From NCBI GenBank assembly GCA_963801505.1, contig CAWDEY010000016.1:287504-351503 (forward strand): DNA of 64,000 bases, given 5' to 3'. This DNA is from JAOUFP01 sp963801505. Its GTDB lineage: Bacteria > Nitrospirota > Thermodesulfovibrionia > Thermodesulfovibrionales > UBA6898. Positions 26,967-34,981 of this stretch are shown here, piece after piece. How positions within the stretch are numbered: position 1 is the first letter of the stretch; the number at the start of each line of letters is the position of its first letter. Made by a program: the position numbers and the translations under genes. The notes under the pieces were generated by a model that made no database searches, had not been told where the DNA came from, and was given only the letters and a program-made list of their open reading frames with translations.

Positions 26967-28034
26967 ATGGATATAGCCACACTCACTCAAATTCTGGAAA
27001 TAGCTTTTGAAAAGAGAGTATCTGATATCCACTTTGAGGTGGACAATCCTCCCATTTTCAGGGCCCGTGGCCACCTGATCCACTCAAAACTGAGTATCCT
27101 GACCCCAAAAGATACCGAGTTTATCGCGTCTGCTGTCATGGAGCAGCACGGCAGGAAGCTCCCTGAGCACTTAATGGAATTTGATACTTCTTATACTTTG
27201 GCGAACGTAGGCCGTTTCAGGGTCAGCATCTTCCGTCAGAAAGGCAGTATCGGCCTTGTTATGCGGGTCATACCGCACTATATCGGCACTTTTGAGGAAC
27301 TGAATCTACCCCCGGTTTTGGGGGACATCGCAAAGGCTCCAAACGGCCTGATCCTTGTCTGCGGACCTACCGGCAACGGCAAATCAACGACCCTCGCCTC
27401 AATGGTCCGGTATATCAACGACAATTTCAAATACAGCGTCATTACTATCGAAGACCCGATCGAGTATATCTTCCCTTCAAATAAAAGCTGCATTATACAG
27501 AGGGAAGTAGGCATAGACACCGAAAATTTCGCTACGGCCCTAAAAGCCTCCATGCGTATGGACCCTGATGTAATCATGGTCGGAGAAATGCGTGATCTCG
27601 ACACAATCGACGCCTGTATCAAAGCTGCCGAGACAGGACATCTGGTCCTCTCGACCCTGCATACGCATAATGCTGTTTCCACAATCAATCGCATCGTGGG
27701 GTACTTTCCAGCCCAGAATCAGGAAAATATCCGCCACAGACTTGCGGAGATCCTGGTAGCAACTATTTCACTGAGACTCGTACGGTCAAAAAACGGAGAG
27801 ACCGTCCTACCTGCCATGGAGGTAATGCACGCGACATCCTCCATCAAGGCATGCATACGGGACAATCATCTCGAAGAAATTGAACAATACATTGAAAAAG
27901 GCCGCGACGAATATCACATGCAGACCCTGGACCAGCATCTGATTCAACTTTGCAGGCAGGAAATCATAACCCTTGATGAGGCCAAACGGACTTCACGCTC
28001 AACAGACCTGGAACGAAAGCTGATATATTCATAA
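26967..28034 (+). CDS. pilT: type IV pilus retraction ATPase PilT/PilU
   Basis: 355 residues. Walker A GPTGNGKSTTLASMVRYIND, the Asp box ITIEDPIEYIF, Walker B PDVIMVGEMRDLDTID and the His box TGHLVLSTLHTHNA are all intact. The AIRNLIRE helix expected in classical PilT is not obvious near the C-terminus (HLIQLCRQEIITLDEAKR), so PilU-type is possible. ATG 26967 follows AAGGAG. It powers pilus retraction at the inner membrane. Confidence 0.93.
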   Translation: MDIATLTQILEIAFEKRVSDIHFEVDNPPIFRARGHLIHSKLSILTPKDTEFIASAVMEQHGRKLPEHLMEFDTSYTLANVGRFRVSIFRQKGSIGLVMRVIPHYIGTFEELNLPPVLGDIAKAPNGLILVCGPTGNGKSTTLASMVRYINDNFKYSVITIEDPIEYIFPSNKSCIIQREVGIDTENFATALKASMRMDPDVIMVGEMRDLDTIDACIKAAETGHLVLSTLHTHNAVSTINRIVGYFPAQNQENIRHRLAEILVATISLRLVRSKNGETVLPAMEVMHATSSIKACIRDNHLEEIEQYIEKGRDEYHMQTLDQHLIQLCRQEIITLDEAKRTSRSTDLERKLIYS

Positions 28035-28096
28035 CATAACCCCAGGCCCAATACGCTTATCATGACTTGCCGGAAAAAAATAAAAGAGAATTATTC

Positions 28097-28263
28097 ATCC
28101 TAAAAACGGCAGTTCATTCACCACGGAGGCACAGAGACGCTGAGAAAACGCGGGTTTGAGGCAAATAGGGGCTGACCAATTTGGTTACCCCTGTCTCGCC
28201 CGTAACTCCTTTATTTTACTCTGTGAGCTCTGCGTCTCTGTGGATTCTGTTTTTTTTAGGTTC
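28097..28263. repeat. dispersed ~170-bp repeat, copy 2 (direct orientation)
   Basis: Begins ATCCTAAAAACGGCAGTTCA and TTCACCACGGAGGCACAGAG, then has ACGCTGAGAAAACGCGGGTT and an internal AAATAGGGG...GACCAATTTGGTT. It ends GCGTCTCTGTGGATTCTGTT then TTTTTTAGGTT. The whole length is nearly identical, inverted, to 53316-53481. It has no coding frame and sits downstream of pilT. Confidence 0.85.
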
Positions 28264-28379
28264 ATAAAAACTATGAAATCACGTGGCACAGAACATGGCA
28301 ACTGAATTTTATCGAGGATTGATCTTCTGGAAAATTATAACGCGTATTTGCTGCACGTATCTCAATAATTTTCTGAAGT

Positions 28380-28802
28380 TCATCCGGCCCGGGGAAGTTT
28401 ATCGGGCAGATGCAGTTCAAGCCTGCAGGCCTTAAAAATCGAATCAATGAGTCTTGTAACACTGTATCTGATTATTTCATCAGAAAATGTCTCTGGGGCA
28501 TTTTCTATCAGCAGAAGCTCCGTATACCAGCTATCCTTTGTGGGAGCAATACCGGCACAGTCATCTCCCCTGAGAGTCTTTGGAGTCGCGCCTTTTGAGA
28601 TCGCCAGTGCGATTGCCCCGAGCCTTACGATCTGTAGTCCCCTCATGGCAGGACTTGGGCCCAGTCCATGTCGTCCCTTTGTCAGCGGAGCAAAGCGCTC
28701 CAGATTTACTCCTGAACAGCATATCAATGCGCCCTTGCCCCTGGTTTCGTCATAGCGCACTACAAAATAGAGGAAGTCATTTATATATGAATGACCTGTC
28801 AT
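28380..28802 (-). CDS. hypothetical protein, 140 aa
   Basis: Starts MTGHSYINDFLYFVVRYDE and includes GKGALICCSGVNLERFAPLT, LGAIALAISKGATPKTLRGD and ETFSDEIIRYSVTRLIDSIF. Composition and continuous frame look like a real cytoplasmic protein, but no family is recognised. No Shine-Dalgarno is visible. It is convergent with pilT across the repeat element. The 116-bp stretch 28264-28379 contains nothing identified. Confidence 0.5.
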   Translation of the reverse strand: MTGHSYINDFLYFVVRYDETRGKGALICCSGVNLERFAPLTKGRHGLGPSPAMRGLQIVRLGAIALAISKGATPKTLRGDDCAGIAPTKDSWYTELLLIENAPETFSDEIIRYSVTRLIDSIFKACRLELHLPDKLPRAG

Positions 28803-28955
28803 GGTTTAGTATAACATCGATAGTTCAAAAGTTCAGCAGCAGTAAGCCTGATGCAAAGGTCCGTAATGTTCAAACAGGGCACAACATATCCGGGCAAAAT
28901 GTGTCTAAGAAAATAGGATTCATATATATGCTATACTTTTTTTTAAGGGGCTTTA

Positions 28956-29234
28956 ATGGATTTTACTACTATTTTGAAAGATCTTATAAGTCAGGTCTCG
29001 GTTTTCGCGCAAGGGAATCCTTTCATGGCACTTGCAATACTACTCATCCTTGCCTATCTCATATACCGGAAACCTTTATTTTTTATCTCTATTTTCATAC
29101 TCGGCCTGGTCCTTATCTCTGTTTTATACCTGATTTTAAGTATATCGACCCCGGGGAGAGCAGAAAAGGAGAAGTTGATTCAGAGGGGAAGTAAGCCTGA
29201 AATCAGTTTCAGGAAGCCGGGAATGATGCTCTGA
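28956..29234 (+). CDS. small membrane protein, 92 aa
   Basis: Starts MDFTTILKDLISQVSVFAQG after AAGGGG. Two adjoining hydrophobic stretches follow (MALAILLILAYLI and FFISIFILGLVLISVLYLIL), with positively charged residues between them and a basic C-terminal tail (EKLIQRGSKPEISFRKPG). This is a two-helix hairpin topology. Family and function are unknown. Confidence 0.55.
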   Translation: MDFTTILKDLISQVSVFAQGNPFMALAILLILAYLIYRKPLFFISIFILGLVLISVLYLILSISTPGRAEKEKLIQRGSKPEISFRKPGMML

Positions 29235-29271
29235 AATGAAAAATTAGCGAGGAAGTTTTTTTGCTTTCATG

Positions 29272-29301
29272 AAAAAAAAGGCACCCGGCTTTCCGGATGC
29301 C
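29272..29301 (-). terminator. rho-independent terminator of the acs-nuo operon
   Basis: On the minus strand GGCATCCGG-AAAG-CCGGGTGCC forms a 9-bp GC-rich stem (one mismatch pair) followed by eight T's. It lies 31 bp past the nuoG stop codon. This marks the 3' end of the nine-gene operon starting at 42725. Confidence 0.88.
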
Positions 29302-29331
29302 CCTTCTAATTATTCAAAAACTTTCTGGCTC

Positions 29332-31353
29332 TTAGACAGCTACAGCTTTTTCGAGTTCCTTCAGCCAGAGGAGTCTTGATCCGTTGATAGTAGATACCCT
29401 CATATCATCTATGAACTGCTCCACATCGACGTCCAGTCCTTTGTCCCTTTTAAATGGCGAGAAAGCTGCTTTGACTTTGGCCTTTGCCGCCTTTTTGATG
29501 TCAGTGTCCTTCACCATTTTAAGCTGGGTCCCCATCGCAACTGCCACAGCCAAAAGGATATCAGAGTTCTGTCTTGCTTCGCCGGCTGGCTCGCTGGTCT
29601 TGTTCACCTGTTTGAGCCTGCCGAGGTAGTCAATAATAGTCCCGGTGGTTTCAAGGGCAGCAGCAGAAGGCAATATCAGATCAGCCTGTGCCGCAAGATC
29701 GGTCATGTAGGATGTCTGCACTATCAAAAACCCGGTATCAGGTCTGGTCTTCAGCGGCATCTCTCCTACAGCATAAAGTGTATCTGTCTTGGAGGAAACG
29801 ATCTCGCTGAACTTCTTTCCCTCTGTTGTCATGCCAGCCAGTACCACTCCCTTTGCATTGGCCTCAAGAGGAACCGCAACAGCCGCACCCCTGATAAGGG
29901 AAAGGTTTGCTGCTGCTTTGTATAATGACGGAGCAGCCAGTATCACAGGCGCCTTTGCTGCCTGAAAGATATCAGCCGCGTTCATGGCAGCATCAGAAGG
30001 GTTCACATGGGCCAGGGCCTCTATCATCTCCTTCGGGGCCTTTACACCCTTTGAGATAACGGCCTGCCCGAGTTGCTCGATCATGCTGATCTCGTCGCCT
30101 TTCAAAAAAGCGGTCGCAACAGACGCAATCTTTGGCTCACCTGAATTAAGCACCAGAAGCTTAGCCCCGCCTTCGTTCATCCGCTTTCTCACGATCGCGT
30201 CCAGTGCGGGCAGGACCCTCTTCCACTGGTCCGGTGCCAGTCCGACCAATACAAAGAGGTCCGCGTTTTCAAGGTCTGCGGTAGCAGTATTCATCGCGTC
30301 GTATTCAGAATAGAGGCTGACTGTTGAATCTGTATTTTTTGTCTTTACAACGTCAGATGCGAGTTTCTTAAGCAACGCGGCATCTTCATTGAGGATGTTT
30401 CCGCTGCTGATAAAGGCGGCTTCGGCCCCGGCAGCCTTGAGTTTCTCAGCAGCCGTAGCAATCGCGTCCTCCCAGGAGGTCTCTTTAAGTTCGCCGTCAA
30501 CTTTTTTCATCGGTGCAGTCACCCGCGTATCTCCCTTTATGCTGTCAAAGCCGAACCTGCCTACAGCACAGAGAAAACGTTCCGCAGTGCCTTCAGAGGC
30601 GCCCGAATTTATCTTCATAACCTCTCCGTCTCTTGTGCCGACGATAGTGCTGCAGCCATTGCCGCAGGAAAGGCATACTGAGGCGGTTTTCGTATACTCC
30701 CATTCCCTGCCCTTTCTCCAGCGGTCAGACTCCAATAGCGCATTGACAGGACATACGTCAATACAGTTTCCGCAAAAGGTGCAGTCCGATTCCTGAAGCG
30801 GCCTATCTTTTGCCGTCACAACCTTGGCGCCAACACCACGGCCTGAAAATTCGAGCACATTAGTGCCCTGGGCCTTGCAGATCCTTATGCAGCGACTGCA
30901 AAGCACACAATATTCAGGGTCTCTTTTGATAAAGGGGTTTGACTCGTCAACAGGATAACCGAATTTCTTTCTCGTGAAGCTCGACTCCTTTATCTCAAAG
31001 TCATAAGCATACTGCTGAAGGTTGCATACACCTGCCTTTGTACAGGTCATACAATCCAGCGGATGCATGGAGAGGATAAGGTCGATGACAAATTTTCTGA
31101 CCTCCTGCACCTTTTCCGTCCGGGTATTGACGACCATTCCCTCCTTCACTTTCGTAGTGCAGGATATCATGGGCGCCTTCATCCCCTCGATCTCCACGAG
31201 GCAGAGCCGGCAGGCTCCTATGCCTTTCATGCCCTTAAGATAGCAGAGATTGGGAATATGTATTCCGTTCATCTCCGCCGCAGCGATCAGTGTCGACCCC
31301 TCCGGGGCTTGCGCCTCTTTCCCGTCTATCGTAAGATTTATCACCTTTGCCAT
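29332..31353 (-). CDS. NuoG-like FeS subunit of an NADH-dependent oxidoreductase
   Basis: 673 residues. The N-terminus has a [2Fe-2S] ferredoxin domain (NLCYLKGMKGIGACRLCLVE), the H-C-C-C FeS helix (HPLDCMTCTKAGVCNLQQYA) and a two-cluster ferredoxin segment (CVLCSRCIRICKAQG, CTFCGNCIDVCPVNAL). A molybdopterin-oxidoreductase-like domain with CLSCGNGCS follows. The Cys/Sec ligand of formate dehydrogenases is not evident: the matching segment reads SSGNILNEDAALLKKLA. This indicates a NuoG-type electron conduit rather than a catalytic FDH subunit. It is the last gene of the operon and ends at the 29272-29301 terminator. It probably passes electrons between NuoF and ferredoxin or CODH; the partner is inferred. 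Confidence 0.85.
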   Translation of the reverse strand: MAKVINLTIDGKEAQAPEGSTLIAAAEMNGIHIPNLCYLKGMKGIGACRLCLVEIEGMKAPMISCTTKVKEGMVVNTRTEKVQEVRKFVIDLILSMHPLDCMTCTKAGVCNLQQYAYDFEIKESSFTRKKFGYPVDESNPFIKRDPEYCVLCSRCIRICKAQGTNVLEFSGRGVGAKVVTAKDRPLQESDCTFCGNCIDVCPVNALLESDRWRKGREWEYTKTASVCLSCGNGCSTIVGTRDGEVMKINSGASEGTAERFLCAVGRFGFDSIKGDTRVTAPMKKVDGELKETSWEDAIATAAEKLKAAGAEAAFISSGNILNEDAALLKKLASDVVKTKNTDSTVSLYSEYDAMNTATADLENADLFVLVGLAPDQWKRVLPALDAIVRKRMNEGGAKLLVLNSGEPKIASVATAFLKGDEISMIEQLGQAVISKGVKAPKEMIEALAHVNPSDAAMNAADIFQAAKAPVILAAPSLYKAAANLSLIRGAAVAVPLEANAKGVVLAGMTTEGKKFSEIVSSKTDTLYAVGEMPLKTRPDTGFLIVQTSYMTDLAAQADLILPSAAALETTGTIIDYLGRLKQVNKTSEPAGEARQNSDILLAVAVAMGTQLKMVKDTDIKKAAKAKVKAAFSPFKRDKGLDVDVEQFIDDMRVSTINGSRLLWLKELEKAVAV

Positions 31354-31453
31354 TGAAACCTCCGCGTTGTCGATATTATCAATTTCTATTCACTTGTTAC
31401 TTCAGGACCTGAGATCCCGTTGAATGTCTTCTCACTGCAGTTGCCTAAAACAG

Positions 31454-32056
31454 CTAAACTCCTACAGGTTCCTTCTTCTTTATATCCATAATCACTATGG
31501 CCTCTTCAGGGCAGACCTTCCTGCATTCGTCGCACTTCACGCATTTCTTCTGCCTTATCTCAAAAGGCCGGTAGCCGCTGAAAAACGGTTTGCTCTTCTC
31601 CCCCAGGACAGCCCCATAATGGCAGGCATCCTTGCAAAGTCCGCACATAGTGCATTTCTCAGGGACAATCCGGTACTCTATAAAGGCCACGCATTTTTGG
31701 TCAGGACATCTGCCCTCGATATGTTCCAGGTACACGCCGGTATCCATCCAGTCCAGGATAAACTTCGCTGTGTCTTTCCCCTTCTTGCACATAGAGCCAT
31801 CCAGCATCTCCGTTGCTATCCTTCTGAGGGCGGCTATATCAGCCTCCCCTCCTCTGCCTTCAACCAGTCTATCCAGTCTCAGAGACGCCTCATAACTGCC
31901 CAGGGAGCAGGGAAGGCACCTGCCGCACATCGGACCCGAGAGGAATTCCGTGACGTAATACTTCGCCTTTTGAACAGGGCAACCTTTTCCCTCGGCAGCT
32001 GCCTTGATATCATCTACTTTCGGTTCATTCGTCTTGTTTTCTTTCAGTTCTGCCAT
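31454..32056 (-). CDS. small FeS subunit: NuoF C-terminal-like helical domain plus two [4Fe-4S] clusters
   Basis: 200 residues from ATG 32056 (MAELKENKTNEPKVDD), preceded by AGGGAAG; the frame is open four codons further. The region GPMCGRCLPCSLGSYEASLR repeats the C-x2-C-x2-C FeS motif found at the C-terminus of NuoF (CGKCPPCRIGTYQ in the neighbouring gene). Two ferredoxin motifs follow: CTMCGLCKDACHYGAV and CVKCDECRKVCPEEAI. It looks like a duplicated NuoF tail turned into a separate electron-transfer subunit. Its start lies 12 bp after the nuoF stop. A 100-bp gap separates it from nuoG. Confidence 0.75.
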   Translation of the reverse strand: MAELKENKTNEPKVDDIKAAAEGKGCPVQKAKYYVTEFLSGPMCGRCLPCSLGSYEASLRLDRLVEGRGGEADIAALRRIATEMLDGSMCKKGKDTAKFILDWMDTGVYLEHIEGRCPDQKCVAFIEYRIVPEKCTMCGLCKDACHYGAVLGEKSKPFFSGYRPFEIRQKKCVKCDECRKVCPEEAIVIMDIKKKEPVGV

Positions 32057-32067
32057 ATCTTCCCTCA

Positions 32068-34407
32068 CTACATGTCTTCTGCCATGTAAATTAACTCCGG
32101 CAGCACATAGGAGACAAGGTCTCTGTAAGTCACAATTCCCATAAGCTTGCCGCCTTCCACAACAGGTATATGCCGCACCTTTTTCCTTGCGATGACGGAG
32201 ATTGCAGCGCTTATCTCAGTGGACGGCTCAAACGTGATTATGTCCCGACCCATCACATCCTTTACAGGGACTTTATCAAGCGCAATGTTCTTCTCGACGC
32301 AGTGGACCACGTCCCGCTCGGTGAACATACCCGTCAGTGTGTCGTTTTTGTCCACGACAATAACAGCGCTTATGTTTCTATCAGTCATGATCCGGACTGC
32401 CTCTGCAGCAGGGGTTTCCTGCGACACCGTTATGACACCACCAGATGGCTTTGATTCCAAAATATCATTTAGGGTCATTCTGGCCCTCCTTTCCATTATT
32501 TCAATACTCTCCGACGGGATCTTAAACTCTTCTTCTAGTTTCAGATGCCGCTGTTTCCTTATCTTCACCGCTCCGACAGGACAGGCCGTGTGGCATGCCT
32601 TGCATTTTGTGCAGTATTCCCTGTCGATGTAATACATGTCCCTTGTCTCGACTACTGCATCAAAGGCGCAAGCCTGCTTGCAAAGACCGCACTTGATGCA
32701 ATCAGCCTGATTTATCAGAAATACGCCAAGCCCCTTACAGGCATTTGCCCGGCAGAACTTGTCGTGGATATGCTCTTCATATTCTTCCCTGAAATACTTG
32801 ATCGTACTAAGGACAGGGTTGGGCGCGCTTTGGCCGAGACCGCAAAGTGCCCCCTTCTGAATATGTTTGCCCAATTCCACCAGCTTTGTGATATCACCTG
32901 CTTCGCCGCCGCCGGAGGTGACTCTTTCAAGTATCTGGAGCATCTGGTATGTTCCAATCCTGCAGGGAGGGCACTTTCCACAAGACTCCGACTGGGTAAA
33001 GGAGAGGAAGTATTTGGCCACGTCAACCATACATGTGTCCTCATCCAGAACAACCATCCCGCCCGAGCCCATCATGGAGCCGACCTTTGTAAGGGAATCG
33101 AAATCAACCGGCAGGTCGAGATAACTCTTGGGAATACATCCTCCTGACGGACCTCCGGTCTGAACAGCTTTAATCTCCTTGTCGCCGATGATACCGCCCC
33201 CGATATCGAAGATGATTTCGCGGAGGGTCATACCCATAGGGACCTCGACAAGCCCTGTATTTTTTACCTTGCCGGTCAGTGCAAAGACCTTTGTGCCAGG
33301 TGAAGTTTTCGTGCCTATTCCCAGGAACCAGTCTGAACCCTTCTCTATTATCGGCGGCACACATGCATACGTCTCTATATTATTGAGGTTGCTCGGATAC
33401 CCCCACGCTCCTCCGCCAGCCTCGGAAAGCCTGGGCGGTCTGGGTCTGGGAAAGCCCCTTTCACCTTCGATCGACGCAACCAGAGCTGTTGACTCACCAC
33501 AGACAAATGCGCCGGCCCCCTCGCGGATATCCATGGTAAAATTAAATCCTGAACCAAGTATGTTCTTGCCAAGAAGCCCGGCTTCCTCTGCCTGCCTTAT
33601 AGCGATTTCGAGATTTTTTACTGCCAGGGGATATTCATGTCTGACGTAAACAATCCCGTATTCAGCGCCAATAGCGTACGCGCAGAGCATCATCCCTTCA
33701 AAAAGGCTATGGGGGTCGCCCTCCATAACAGACCTGTCCATAAAGGCCCCTGGGTCTCCCTCGTCACCGTTTGCTATGACAAACTTGATCTTTCCCTTGG
33801 CGCCTTTTGTATGGTGCCATTTCTTTCCGGCAGGGAAGCCTGCGCCGCCCCTTCCTCTAAGGTTCGCCTTGTCAACTTCAGCCAGTACCCCATCAGGGGT
33901 CATCGAGCCGAGGGCCTTTTCAAGCGCAGCATAGCCCCCGACAGCTATATAGTGATTTATATTACGCGGATCTATAAGCCCGTTGTTCCTCAGGGCGATC
34001 CTCAGCTGCTTTTTATAAAATGGCACATTCGTCATCTCAGGGACCGGTTCGCTCAGAAAGCTGTCCCTGTAAAGGCTCTGGCGAAAAGGCTGACCGCCCT
34101 GCACAGTGTAGGCCAGAATCGATTTAGCATGCTCGGGCTTTACCTTCTGGTAGAATATGCCCTGGGGCTCCACCTTCATGACCGGCCCCTTCTGGCAGAG
34201 GCCCTGGCAGCCCGTCTTAACAACATCTACCTCAATCCCCCTTTTGCCTGACTCTTCCTCGATGGCAGCCACAACCTTATTAGTGCCTGTAGCTGTGCAG
34301 GCTGTCCCGCTGCAGAGCCTGATCCTCGGGACCTCAGGTCTGAAGGTCTCCTCTGCAAGCTGTTTTCTTAATTTTCTAAGGTCTGCTATTGTATGTAATC
34401 TCTCCAT
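32068..34407 (-). CDS. NuoF/HydB-type NADH-binding subunit with C-terminal ferredoxin and CBS-pair domains
   Basis: 779 residues. Domain order: thioredoxin-like [2Fe-2S] domain (IRLCSGTACTATGTNKV) at about 25-110; NuoF core with the FMN/NADH loop LRGRGGAGFPAGKKWHHTKG near 185 and SESCGKCPPCRIGTYQML; two [4Fe-4S] motifs (CIKCGLCKQACAFDAV, CTKCKACHTACPVGAV); and a tandem CBS pair in the last 130 residues (VRIMTDRNISAVIVVDKND, VARKKVRHIPVVEGGKLMG region). The first three match the HydB/HndC architecture of bifurcating complexes. The CBS pair is an unusual addition that could sense adenylates. Start ATG 34407 lies within 4 bp of the nuoE stop. It oxidises or reduces NAD(H) with electrons from or to FeS partners. 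Confidence 0.9.
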   Translation of the reverse strand: MERLHTIADLRKLRKQLAEETFRPEVPRIRLCSGTACTATGTNKVVAAIEEESGKRGIEVDVVKTGCQGLCQKGPVMKVEPQGIFYQKVKPEHAKSILAYTVQGGQPFRQSLYRDSFLSEPVPEMTNVPFYKKQLRIALRNNGLIDPRNINHYIAVGGYAALEKALGSMTPDGVLAEVDKANLRGRGGAGFPAGKKWHHTKGAKGKIKFVIANGDEGDPGAFMDRSVMEGDPHSLFEGMMLCAYAIGAEYGIVYVRHEYPLAVKNLEIAIRQAEEAGLLGKNILGSGFNFTMDIREGAGAFVCGESTALVASIEGERGFPRPRPPRLSEAGGGAWGYPSNLNNIETYACVPPIIEKGSDWFLGIGTKTSPGTKVFALTGKVKNTGLVEVPMGMTLREIIFDIGGGIIGDKEIKAVQTGGPSGGCIPKSYLDLPVDFDSLTKVGSMMGSGGMVVLDEDTCMVDVAKYFLSFTQSESCGKCPPCRIGTYQMLQILERVTSGGGEAGDITKLVELGKHIQKGALCGLGQSAPNPVLSTIKYFREEYEEHIHDKFCRANACKGLGVFLINQADCIKCGLCKQACAFDAVVETRDMYYIDREYCTKCKACHTACPVGAVKIRKQRHLKLEEEFKIPSESIEIMERRARMTLNDILESKPSGGVITVSQETPAAEAVRIMTDRNISAVIVVDKNDTLTGMFTERDVVHCVEKNIALDKVPVKDVMGRDIITFEPSTEISAAISVIARKKVRHIPVVEGGKLMGIVTYRDLVSYVLPELIYMAEDM

Positions 34408-34410
34408 GGC

Positions 34411-34896
34411 TTACTTTCCTTCGACCATTTTTATGATCTCGTTGACCTTCTTTGGGGTGAGGTCGCCGACAACTTCTTCATTGACCGTAACAACAGGCGC
34501 CAGACCGCAGCAACCGACACAGCCCACTGTCTCAAGGGTCATGGACATGTCGGGGGTTGTCTCGCCCTCTTTTATCCCGAAGGACTCCTCGATCTTATCA
34601 AGCACCTTGCCGGCACCCCTGACGTGACATGCTGTCCCCACACAGACGCAGACAACATTTCTGCCCCTCGGCTTGAAATAAAAGTGTTTGTAAAAAGAGG
34701 CCGTGCTGTAGACTTCCGACAGCGGTATATCAAGTTTCCTCGACAGGGCATTTAATACATCTTCAGGAAGATAGTTATATTCCTTCTGTATGCTCTGGAA
34801 GGCATGTATGAGAACGCCCCTTTTTTTCTCGGCTTCTGTCAGGACTTCTCGAACATTGCCTATTTTTTCATCTACATTAAGTTCTTCAACCTTCAT
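34411..34896 (-). CDS. NuoE-like [2Fe-2S] subunit
   Basis: 161 residues with the thioredoxin-like [2Fe-2S] fold of NuoE/HydC. The ligands are CVGTACHVRGAGKVLD and TVGCVGCCGLAPVVTVN (C-x4-C and C-x3-C type). The helical N-terminus (LIHAFQSIQKEYNYLPEDVL) and SEVYSTASFYKHF are characteristic. It partners the adjacent NuoF-type protein. Spacing to cooS is 85 bp and filled with a low-complexity inverted spacer; the start lies close to GGAGG. Confidence 0.92.
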   Translation of the reverse strand: MKVEELNVDEKIGNVREVLTEAEKKRGVLIHAFQSIQKEYNYLPEDVLNALSRKLDIPLSEVYSTASFYKHFYFKPRGRNVVCVCVGTACHVRGAGKVLDKIEESFGIKEGETTPDMSMTLETVGCVGCCGLAPVVTVNEEVVGDLTPKKVNEIIKMVEGK

Positions 34897-34902
34897 TTAA
34901 CC

Positions 34903-34981
34903 TCCAAAGGGGACTCGGGACCTGGGATTTGGGATCGGTTTTCTGCAACCAGTCCCTATTCCCGGTTCCTGCTCCCTGGTT
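34903..34981. repeat. low-complexity inverted spacer between cooS and nuoE
   Basis: The left part reads GGGACTCGGGACCTGGGATT and the right part CCAGTCCCTATTCCCGGTTC, then CTGCTCCCTGGT. The two are approximate inverted versions of one another, as in the other operon spacers. Confidence 0.45.

Noticed and set aside
28580..29194. Long plus-strand frame overlapping 28956-29234
   Set aside because: It is antisense to the hypothetical gene at 28380-28802 and out of frame with the small membrane protein, which has a better start and composition.
29332..31353. Calling the NuoG-like protein a formate dehydrogenase
   Set aside because: The segment that should contain the Cys/Sec ligand and following His reads SSGNILNEDAALLKKLA, which is the NuoG pattern.
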